Under the pieces are notes generated by a model. That model saw nothing but the letters and a program-made list of their open reading frames with translations. It had not been told where the DNA came from and made no database searches. DNA of 64,000 nt from CAYRFQ01 sp964423615 (GTDB lineage: Bacteria > Planctomycetota > Planctomycetia > Gemmatales > Gemmataceae). Positions 54,101-61,899 of the stretch are shown here, in pieces (position 1 is the stretch's first letter; every line of letters starts with the position of its first letter). Location of the stretch: the NCBI GenBank assembly GCA_964423615.1, contig CAYRFQ010000010.1, positions 1-64,000 of the forward strand, in the 5' to 3' direction. The position numbers were made by a program, and so were the translations under genes.

Positions 54101-54130
54101 AAGGAGGAAAAAGGAGGAAAAAGGAGGAAG
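54101..54130 (+). repeat. Three tandem AAGGAGGAAA units
   Basis: Three 10-bp copies (last base differs in the third) between the malic-enzyme stop and the convergent neighbour. Each copy holds AAGGAGG, identical to the anti-16S-complementary sequence, but no start codon follows. Confidence 0.85.
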
Positions 54131-54192
54131 CCCTCGCCTACATTTCGGGTTGGTGTCATCGGCTGACGATTGAACAATCGCCTATCATTCCA

Positions 54193-54879
54193 TCATTCGT
54201 TCGCTCGACCGACGACGGCGAGGACCAATCCAATTTTACCGTCGGTGGCTTCGCCGCCAGCAGTGACATTTCGTTCGATCGTTAATGCGACATGCTCATC
54301 GGCTGGTGCAATCAACTGCAACTCCTTACCTTTGGCCTTCTTACTTGGGAACAGGAGAAACACTGCGGGATGGCTTCGCCGAATACTGGCAGCGCTCCGC
54401 TCGGCCATTTCTTGCGGCGGTAGGTGGCCTGCCTTGGGATCGAACTTGGCCGACAATAACACACAGAACTCTGGATGCATCGACGTTCCCATGTGATCGC
54501 CATCTTGCGGTTGCATGCCGAAACGCAAGGTGTAAATCCCTTTACTGATTTTTTGGCCGCGATAATCTCGCCAAGATTGGGCGAAGTTCACAGCCCCAAG
54601 AATCTCGGTATCATTCAGGGCTTTGTAGGTGACACCCTTTTTGATTTCGTCCTTGCCTGCGCGAACAGGAATCGACTTGCGGAACCAAAACGTCGCAATT
54701 AACTCGCCGTCGGCAGTCTTGAACTGGACTGCATCATTCCCGAACAACTTCTGGATTCCAGCCTTGAGCTTGTTGGGAACCGCTTCTTCTACTTTCTTGA
54801 TCTTGTATTTTTTCGGATCGGCTTGGGCAGCCCCGACCGCCAATGCCAACGAAACAAAAAACGCAAAAGTCTGACGCAC
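54193..54879 (-). CDS. Secreted hypothetical protein
   Basis: Starting at GTG 54879, with AAAGGAG six bases upstream, gives 228 residues and a clean signal peptide (QTFAFFVSLALAVGAAQAD); the TTG at 54900 would put the ribosome site inside the gene. The mature protein is beta-rich, with ATFWFRKSIPV and KGIYTLRFGMQPQDGDHMG. I know this pattern from other planctomycete secreted proteins but not a function. It lies downstream of the DUF1326 gene on the same strand. Confidence 0.75.
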   Translation of the reverse strand: MRQTFAFFVSLALAVGAAQADPKKYKIKKVEEAVPNKLKAGIQKLFGNDAVQFKTADGELIATFWFRKSIPVRAGKDEIKKGVTYKALNDTEILGAVNFAQSWRDYRGQKISKGIYTLRFGMQPQDGDHMGTSMHPEFCVLLSAKFDPKAGHLPPQEMAERSAASIRRSHPAVFLLFPSKKAKGKELQLIAPADEHVALTIERNVTAGGEATDGKIGLVLAVVGRANE

Positions 54880-54906
54880 GAAAGTCTCCTTTGAGATCAA
54901 ATTGCG

Positions 54907-54947
54907 AAAAAAAAGGGACCAATGACCACAGATGCACTTAGCATCTA
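54907..54947 (-). terminator. Hairpin and T8 tract after the DUF1326 gene
   Basis: On the minus strand AGATGC-TAAGT-GCATCT forms a small hairpin, and GGTCCC then runs into eight Ts (A8 at 54907-54914 on plus). It lies between the DUF1326 stop and the next gene's ribosome-binding site. Weak, because the hairpin and T-tract are separated by about 16 bases. Confidence 0.3.
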
Positions 54948-54983
54948 AGATCGCTGATCCCTTGATTTTAAGTCAACACCAGC

Positions 54984-55643
54984 TTATTTGGCCGTGAACG
55001 TCCCGACATAGGCACCTCGGCCATCGAAATCCCGCCAAGTGCCACCAAGTCCATTGCCAGTGTAGCTGTGTTCCAAGATGGCGGCGGCGGTGGCCTTTAC
55101 GCCAATGGACAAAGGCGGATAGTAGGCCGTTTCGTTCCCGCAGACCTTATCGTGTTGTTTGTGGAGGCAACGCGTCTTGACCTTGGCCGCTCCAGCAGTC
55201 AACTCGGCACACGTGTTATTTTTACATTGGCAGATGTTGATGTCGATGTCGGCTGAGGTAATCGAAACGACTTTCGAGAACAATTTCCCGCCTTGCTTTT
55301 TCACCAACTGCAGGAGGGCTTGGCGTTGAGCACTGTCAGCATTGTTGTCCACGATCACGGCTACTTTCGCAGGAGAATTTTGCTTGAAACCGAGGGTGTT
55401 CTTGGCTTCGACGACGGCAACGACGCTCAACCCGTCAAGCAAGACGGAACCAAGGGCACCTTTCTCGATCTTCCAACCGATGACGGCGTGTTTCCCGACC
55501 AAATTCACATCGGCGTTTGCAAAACACGGACCGGTCCAGACATCGCACGTTCGTGCTTCGATGTATTGACCAACAATTTGGCTCGCGGAAACAGGAGCAA
55601 GGAAGGCAACGGCACAAAAGATAGCTGCCAAAGATCGAGTCAT
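54984..55643 (-). CDS. DUF1326 secreted protein
   Basis: A 219-residue protein with GGAGG 10 bases upstream of the ATG and a signal peptide (SLAAIFCAVAFLAPVSAS). The body matches DUF1326: GQYIEARTCDVWTGPCFAN near the start, VNLVGKHAVIGWKIEKG, and a C-terminal segment. Several conserved Cys suggest disulfides or metal binding (CQCKNNTC, CLHKQHDKVC). Function is unknown. Confidence 0.85.
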   Translation of the reverse strand: MTRSLAAIFCAVAFLAPVSASQIVGQYIEARTCDVWTGPCFANADVNLVGKHAVIGWKIEKGALGSVLLDGLSVVAVVEAKNTLGFKQNSPAKVAVIVDNNADSAQRQALLQLVKKQGGKLFSKVVSITSADIDINICQCKNNTCAELTAGAAKVKTRCLHKQHDKVCGNETAYYPPLSIGVKATAAAILEHSYTGNGLGGTWRDFDGRGAYVGTFTAK

Positions 55644-55796
55644 CGTTGGAATTCCTCCAAAGAATGAATACGAGGGTTCATTGTGGCTTCAACCACAGGT
55701 GCATCAACTCTGCCAGTAGAAATCTTGATTCATTGTCGAAGCAATCGGTTTCGGAGTCAAGTAGGTCACTCGACCACGATCGTCGAGGCTTTCCTC

Positions 55797-56417
55797 TCAG
55801 TCTATAAACTTCGGCGTTGATTCGGCATGTTCTCCGACTCTTTGGAGATAATCTCGAAGGCCAACTCTCGCCCCATTGGAGAAATACATAACGCATCGGA
55901 AGACCGGGACGTGCCAGGTCCCGAGTTTGATCGTGATTGTGTTCGTGGCTTTGACTTGAGTTCCCGGTTCGGTCCTCTCCAATCGAAACTCCATGACCCC
56001 ATGCATGCTCGTGATGACTCTGTCGTCCAAAGTTCGTTTCAGGTGTTTTAGCTCGGTTTGCTCGATGGTCTTGACATCCACCTGACTCTCCCCCATGTCC
56101 TCGATCCAGACTTTCTTGGGATCGTCTTGCTGGGAAACCATCTCAACATTTTGGATGCGACTTCCAGCAATTGGAATCTTTTCCGGATCTTGCAGAGCGG
56201 CCCACACTTTGTCCGGTGGAACGTCATAAGCAACCGTCAACTCAGCTTCGTAGGTTTCCGGTAAGAAAAATCCAAGGCAATAGAAAGCGACGATTACAAG
56301 AAGTACACCGACAAGAGACTTCCAAACCCAGCCGAACTTTTTTGGCACCGAGGTACTTTGCGACCTTTCCGGGACCGAGGTTGAAGAAGTCGGGTTAGGA
56401 TTGTCTTGGGTTGTCAT
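55797..56417 (-). CDS. Membrane-anchored SRPBCC-fold (polyketide cyclase-like) protein
   Basis: A 206-residue protein; AGGA lies close before the ATG. A Ser/Thr/Pro-rich N-terminus leads to one membrane helix (about 31-52, WKSLVGVLLVIVAFYCLGFF), then a START/SRPBCC domain (VAYDVPPDKVWAALQDPEKIP, MEFRLERTEPGTQVKATNTI). These domains hold hydrophobic ligands in a deep pocket. The ligand is unknown. Confidence 0.8.
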   Translation of the reverse strand: MTTQDNPNPTSSTSVPERSQSTSVPKKFGWVWKSLVGVLLVIVAFYCLGFFLPETYEAELTVAYDVPPDKVWAALQDPEKIPIAGSRIQNVEMVSQQDDPKKVWIEDMGESQVDVKTIEQTELKHLKRTLDDRVITSMHGVMEFRLERTEPGTQVKATNTITIKLGTWHVPVFRCVMYFSNGARVGLRDYLQRVGEHAESTPKFID

Positions 56418-56504
56418 GGGGGATCCTCATTGGGTTTTTGAGCGTGATAGGATGAAGGAACATACCACACCCACCCAAGGAAGTCAGCGTCGGTAGAACG
56501 GCCT

Positions 56505-57944
56505 TTACCGAATAATGTCGTTAAGGACATGCCCGTGAACGTCGGTTAACCGCATGTCACGACCACCGAATCGAAATGTTAGCCTAGTATGATCAAGACC
56601 GAGCAGGTGTAACATCGTCGCGTGGAGATCGTGAATATCACATCGGCGGTCGATTGCATGGTAGCCATATTCGTCGGTAGCCCCGTAGGTCATTCCGCCT
56701 TTGACTCCTCCGCCTGCCATCCAAAGACTGAAGCCAAACGGATTGTGATCGCGACCGTTACTTCCTTGGGCCATTGGTGTTCGTCCAAATTCACCAGTCC
56801 AAACCACAAGAGTTTCGTCGAGCAGGCCACGCGATTTGAGATCTTTCAAAAGTCCGGCAATAGGCTTGTCGACGGCTCGGGCGTTGTCATTATGTCCTCG
56901 GAGCAAGTTTCCGTGTTGGTCCCATCGGTCGTGTCCCACTCCGTGGCACAACACTTCGACGAAACGAACACCTCTCTCGACCAAACGCCGAGCGATCAGA
57001 CATTGATGCCCATAGCGGGTTGTATGTCGGTCATCCAAGCCATACATTGCACGGGTCGCGCGAGTTTCTCGGCTGATGTCCATCAACTCTGGAACGGCTG
57101 TTTGCATGCGGAAGGCAAGCTCGTAGTTGGCAATGGCTGACTCGACAGCTCCATGTCTTCCGGTTCGTTCTTGTCCGAGACGATCCAGATCGCGCATCAA
57201 GGCCATGCGAGTTTGTTGTGTTTCTCCGGCTCGTCCGGGCGGACGGATGTCAGGAACCGGTGGATTTCCTCGACGGAAACACGATCCCTGGAACGTAGCA
57301 GGTAGGAACCCGCTGCCAAAACAATCCAATCCTCCGGGTGGCGTCATGCCACTGTCCACGACCACGAAACCGGGAAGGTTTTGATTTTCAGTCCCGAGCC
57401 CATACGTGACCCAAGCACCCATGCTCGGTCGACCTTGTTGACCGTGGCCGGAGTGAAGGAAATAGTTTGCGTTGGTGTGTTCGGAGAATTTGGAAGTCAT
57501 CGAACGAATGACGCACAAATCATCAGCACACGTCGCCACGTTCTGGAACAGGTCACTGATCGGCAAGCCACTTTCGCCGTACCGACGAAAACGCCACGGG
57601 GATTTCATGATCCGACCGATGTTGTTGAATTGGGTTGGTTCAACACGCATCCGAGGCGGCTGTCCGTGCTCGCGATCGAGTTGCGGTTTTGGATCAAACG
57701 TGTCTACCTGTGAAGGCCCTCCGTCCATGTAAAGGAAGATCACGTTCTTCGCGCGGGCTTGATAGTGCGGGGACTTACTCGCCAGTGAATTGTCGGTTGC
57801 TCTGACGCGTTGGTCAGAAGCCGCGTTGGCGAAGACCTCTTCCGCCATCAACGCAGAAAGCGCCACGGCTCCGAAGCCATTGGCTGCCCGCATCAACATT
57901 TCGCGTCTTGTCGGTGGTGTCGGGAGAAATCGACGACAATGCAT
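56505..57944 (-). CDS. DUF1501 protein with Tat signal
   Basis: Starting at ATG 57944 (GAGG nine bases upstream) gives 479 residues. A twin-arginine signal is present (TRREMLMRAANGFGAVALSAL). The body matches DUF1501, an alkaline-phosphatase-superfamily relative abundant in planctomycetes: NVIFLYMDGGPSQVDTFDPKP, GHGQQGRPSMGAWV, VWTGEFGRTPM and GRDHNPFGFSLWMAGGG. It follows the DUF1549/DUF1553 cytochrome gene by 144 bp on the same strand. This pairing is stereotyped in the phylum and is thought to serve polysaccharide breakdown. Confidence 0.93.
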   Translation of the reverse strand: MHCRRFLPTPPTRREMLMRAANGFGAVALSALMAEEVFANAASDQRVRATDNSLASKSPHYQARAKNVIFLYMDGGPSQVDTFDPKPQLDREHGQPPRMRVEPTQFNNIGRIMKSPWRFRRYGESGLPISDLFQNVATCADDLCVIRSMTSKFSEHTNANYFLHSGHGQQGRPSMGAWVTYGLGTENQNLPGFVVVDSGMTPPGGLDCFGSGFLPATFQGSCFRRGNPPVPDIRPPGRAGETQQTRMALMRDLDRLGQERTGRHGAVESAIANYELAFRMQTAVPELMDISRETRATRAMYGLDDRHTTRYGHQCLIARRLVERGVRFVEVLCHGVGHDRWDQHGNLLRGHNDNARAVDKPIAGLLKDLKSRGLLDETLVVWTGEFGRTPMAQGSNGRDHNPFGFSLWMAGGGVKGGMTYGATDEYGYHAIDRRCDIHDLHATMLHLLGLDHTRLTFRFGGRDMRLTDVHGHVLNDIIR

Positions 57945-58088
57945 ATTCAAAAACCTCAGGTGGGGTTGTGCGATCTTTTGTCGAAAACAGTCAACTTGTA
58001 TTTCTTCAAAGCACGACAGGTTTAAAGACACTTACGTTTGTCTGTCGTGGGGTTGATACCGTGTGTGTTTTCAGAATTACTTGGTCTG

Positions 58089-61000
58089 TTACTGCACGTA
58101 AATAAATTCTTTCAGATTGACAACGACGTGACACAAATTCTGCCAGGCTCGCAAGTCATTCACGTTGCCGTACTGTTTCCCCTGATTCGTCAGAAAACGC
58201 TCGACTCGTTCTCGCTCCAGCTGGCTTGGTGGTCGGCCAAAGGCGAGCAAATACATTTTTTCGATGCGTTGAGTCGTTGTCGCTGATTTTTCATCGAGCA
58301 ACCGTTTCGCGAGTAGCTCCGCCTGTTGGATGACAAAGGGATTGTTCATCATCGTCAACGCTTGGGCCGGAACGTTCGAAATTCCTCGTCGACCGATCGT
58401 GCTGAACGGAGTCGGGTAATCGAAAACCATAAACAAAGGCGTCAAGAAGTTCCGTCGCACGTTGATGTAGATGCTCCTACGTCCATTTCCATCGAGAGGC
58501 CCCGATCGACCGGGACGACCGCGTCCAGACATGAACGGCGTCAAATGCGGCATGACACCCCGCCCGTACATCGTTTTGTCGAGACGACCAGAGACCGCCA
58601 ATAACGAATCTCGGATGGCTTCTGCTTCCAGGCGTCGAACGGGCATGCGATGAAGAAGTCGGTTTGATGGGTCGATCGTTTCCGCTGCCGGTTGGGGGCG
58701 ACTCGACATACGGTATGTTTGAGAGAGGACAATCAACCGGTGCATTTTTTTAATCGACCACTTGTGGTTCACGAACTCGGATGCGAGCCAGTCGAGCAGT
58801 CTCGGATGCGAAGGTTTTTCGCCTAGAATCCCAAAGTTGTCCACACTCTTGACGATCCCGGTGCCAAAGTGGTGTTTCCAAAGGCGGTTCACCATGACTC
58901 GAGCCGTTAGTGTGTTTGTTGGGGAGAGTAGTTTATCCGCTAGAGCCAATCGGCCACTACCCTCGTTGCCCATCGCTTCGTTTCCAACGAAGACTTCCAG
59001 GTACCTTCGCGGAACTTCTTCCCCCAGGTTTTTGTGGTTGCCGCGAATGTAAACGTTCTCGTTGATGGGCGTTCCGTCTCGCATGGCCAGTACACGCAAC
59101 GGATTTGGAATCTTCGCCTCGGCTTGCTGCTTTTTCTTCAACAGGTTCGTCATAAGTGGTTCGATGTTGGTTAGATCCTCGAGTAGGTTCGGAGTGATTG
59201 CTTTGAATTCCGGACTCGTGAGCATCCAATTGAGTAGCTCGAATCGAGCAAGAGCATCGGGCTGCTTGGCCAATTTGCCTTGTTCCCAATCGCGAACGAC
59301 CTCCGCGAAGAGTCGCTGATAACGTTTCGCCAAGTCGTGAGGCGACATTGATCGGTCGCCTTTCGCGATCTCAACGACGAGTGGATTGATGATCGCTGTC
59401 GAAGGCGGACCAGTGTCGGAACAAACGATCTTCTCGACGGCGACGAATCCATCCCCCTCGTCCTGGAACTCGACGTAGGCCCTATGACCCTGCCACATAC
59501 TCAGATCAATCGTGTACCATCTTGGAGACTCACCATGGTTGACGTTGATCTGTAATCCGCCGTAAATGGGATTCCGAATGATTTGGAAACCATCAAGGAT
59601 CACCCGAACTCTTGCTCCTCGACCACTCATTAGCAAGTGTAACTTCTTCTTCGAGATATCGAACGTGGGAGACATCAACACGCCCTGGAATCTCTTCGAC
59701 ACTTGACCACTGTGAGCTACCTGAGGAGCGACTACTTTATGAATTGGACGTATGTTGTCAGCTTGGAACACCAGGGTCTTCCCGTCACTTGGCTTGTCGC
59801 CAAATGCATATCCCGTCGTAAACCAACCTTCGAAGGTCCCTTCGGTAAAATCTGCCAGCACCTCGTGATGCTGCGTTAGCTTCTGTGAGGCTTCCACACC
59901 CTGCAACAACTGGGCTCTTCGAACCTCCATTTCTTTTTGCGGGAGCGCTTTTCCGTTCCGGGTCAACACGGACCAAACGTGTAGTGGATGCTTACGATCT
60001 CGGGAACGCTGTTGGATGGAGCGTTGCCAACCTTCTCGGTTCTGGCTGGTACCGAGAAGGTACTTCGCGAGTTGATCGATCTGGGCGTTCAGAGCAGTTA
60101 CGGTGCGTTGTTTCGCAAGCTTTTTCATCTGCTCTTGGAAGGCGTGAATGCTATCCGCGGCTTTGCGGTAGGGGCTGGGATCGTCCACGAACGCCCTGAT
60201 GTACCGCGAACTGTGGATATAACCAACAAGTGAATAGTAGTCACGTGTCGTGATTGCATCGAACTTGTGATCGTGACAGCGAGCACACGCGACCGTGAGG
60301 CCAATAAACGTCTTGGAGAAAACGTCGATCTGGTTGTCGATGCGGTCAGCTTGGTCGCCTTTCACGTCGACGGGAGAATGCTTTCCCTCGCCCAGCCACC
60401 AAAATCCAGTACCGATCATTGATTCGTTGGTTTTCGTCTTAGGGTCGATCCGCGGTTTTTCAAGCAGATCTCCAGCAAGGTGCTCTCGTAGGAACTGGTC
60501 GTAAGGAACGTCGTTGTTGAACGCGCGAATGACGTAATCGCGATAGTGATAAGCCTCGGGTATTTCGAAATCAAATTCGTGCCCTCGAGTGTCAGCGTAG
60601 CGGACCAAATCGAGCCAATGTCGAGCCCAACGTTCCCCGTAGTGAGGAGACTTCAAGAGACGATCGACGACCTTCTCGTACGCGTTCGAAGACTTGTCGT
60701 TTACGAAATCAGCTATTTCTTTTTGTGTCGGTGGAAGCCCGATCAAATCGAATGTGACTCGTCGCAAGAGCGTGTGGCGGTCAGCAGAGGGATTGGGCTT
60801 CAAGCCTTTTTCTTGGAGTTTTTCAAGGACGAAATGATCGACTGGGGTTACGGGCCACTTGGCGTCATGGACTTTCGGCACCGTCGGGCGTTGGATTGGT
60901 TGGAACGACCAATGCTTTGCCCGTTCCTGAAGGTCGATTCCCTTGCGATTGATCTTCTTGGCGATTTTGTCGGTCTTGGGCCAAGGAGCACCCATCTTCA

Positions 61001-61367
61001 CCCACGTTTCCAGGTCGGCAATCTGTTGCTTGCTCAACTTCTTCTTGGGAGGCATCCGTAAATCAGGATCACCATAGCGTACGGCCTTGACCAGAAGACT
61101 TTTGTCAGGGTGCGCTGGGACGATGGCAGGTCCGTTGTCACCGCCTTCGAGGATCATGGCTCGCGAATCGAGCGTGAGACCTCCTCGTTGGCGTCTGCCT
61201 TCGCTCGAGTGACATTTCTTGCAATTCGCGGCGAAGAGAGGACGTATCTTTTGCTCGAAAAATTCCAGTTGGGCAGGAGTCGGGTCGTTTGCCTTTGCAG
61301 GCACACAGCAGAAGGTGACTATGAAAGCAGACGCCCAGAGCAGGCGGTGGGTTACTTGCGATCGCAT
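58089..61367 (-). CDS. Planctomycete cytochrome c protein with DUF1549 and DUF1553
   Basis: Starting at ATG 61367 (GGAG six bases upstream) gives 1,092 residues with a signal peptide (LLWASAFIVTFCCVPAKA). Domain order: PSCyt1 heme domain with CKKCHSSEG (about residue 45), DUF1549 (about 150-370, LLRRVTFDLIGLPPTQ, WARHWLDLVRYADT) with a second heme motif CARCHDHKFD, a carbohydrate-binding-like beta region (about 500-680), and DUF1553 at the C-terminus (NFGILGEKPSHPRLLDWLAS). Exported and heme-bearing. It is in an operon with the DUF1501 gene. Confidence 0.94.
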   Translation of the reverse strand: MRSQVTHRLLWASAFIVTFCCVPAKANDPTPAQLEFFEQKIRPLFAANCKKCHSSEGRRQRGGLTLDSRAMILEGGDNGPAIVPAHPDKSLLVKAVRYGDPDLRMPPKKKLSKQQIADLETWVKMGAPWPKTDKIAKKINRKGIDLQERAKHWSFQPIQRPTVPKVHDAKWPVTPVDHFVLEKLQEKGLKPNPSADRHTLLRRVTFDLIGLPPTQKEIADFVNDKSSNAYEKVVDRLLKSPHYGERWARHWLDLVRYADTRGHEFDFEIPEAYHYRDYVIRAFNNDVPYDQFLREHLAGDLLEKPRIDPKTKTNESMIGTGFWWLGEGKHSPVDVKGDQADRIDNQIDVFSKTFIGLTVACARCHDHKFDAITTRDYYSLVGYIHSSRYIRAFVDDPSPYRKAADSIHAFQEQMKKLAKQRTVTALNAQIDQLAKYLLGTSQNREGWQRSIQQRSRDRKHPLHVWSVLTRNGKALPQKEMEVRRAQLLQGVEASQKLTQHHEVLADFTEGTFEGWFTTGYAFGDKPSDGKTLVFQADNIRPIHKVVAPQVAHSGQVSKRFQGVLMSPTFDISKKKLHLLMSGRGARVRVILDGFQIIRNPIYGGLQINVNHGESPRWYTIDLSMWQGHRAYVEFQDEGDGFVAVEKIVCSDTGPPSTAIINPLVVEIAKGDRSMSPHDLAKRYQRLFAEVVRDWEQGKLAKQPDALARFELLNWMLTSPEFKAITPNLLEDLTNIEPLMTNLLKKKQQAEAKIPNPLRVLAMRDGTPINENVYIRGNHKNLGEEVPRRYLEVFVGNEAMGNEGSGRLALADKLLSPTNTLTARVMVNRLWKHHFGTGIVKSVDNFGILGEKPSHPRLLDWLASEFVNHKWSIKKMHRLIVLSQTYRMSSRPQPAAETIDPSNRLLHRMPVRRLEAEAIRDSLLAVSGRLDKTMYGRGVMPHLTPFMSGRGRPGRSGPLDGNGRRSIYINVRRNFLTPLFMVFDYPTPFSTIGRRGISNVPAQALTMMNNPFVIQQAELLAKRLLDEKSATTTQRIEKMYLLAFGRPPSQLERERVERFLTNQGKQYGNVNDLRAWQNLCHVVVNLKEFIYVQ

Positions 61368-61899
61368 TCGTTTCTCCGGGGTTTTGTGGCTTACAGACAC
61401 CCAAAACGACCAACAGAATAGTATGGACTTGAAAAGGATGACACATGGTCAACCCATTCTCAAGTTCATTCTGTTTGAACTCGGCGAGACTGATGATAAA
61501 CATTATACCGAGATAGGACGGACGATGCGAGAGATTGCCTACCGTTGTGCTGGTGTTAGAAAAGGAATGCAACTCTGTGTTCGGGAATAGGCCAGGCACT
61601 CGAGATAGCACTGCTGCCAATCGATCGCAATCTCAAGGCAAGTGTCGATTCACCCGGACAACTCCATGGTTCCAAAAACCAAAGGAGCCTCCGATTCGCA
61701 TACCAAACCTTTGCTCTCCTCCAGCGTGTTGATTGTTTGGCCTGTTTATGTTGCACCGATCTAAACGCCTCGGGTTGAATAGATTAAGAACAGTAGTGGG
61801 AAAGCACAGGATTCGGTGACTCATCGAACGAGTAAAATGCTCGGGGTAAACAAAACGCAGTTGACTCGGAAAGTTGGGTTGGAGGCAACGAGAAACAAA
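61368..61899. other. Divergent intergenic region, no gene seen
   Basis: 532 bp between the DUF1553 operon and the TPR-glycosyltransferase gene, presumably containing both promoters. No repeat or small gene is convincing. Confidence 0.45.
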
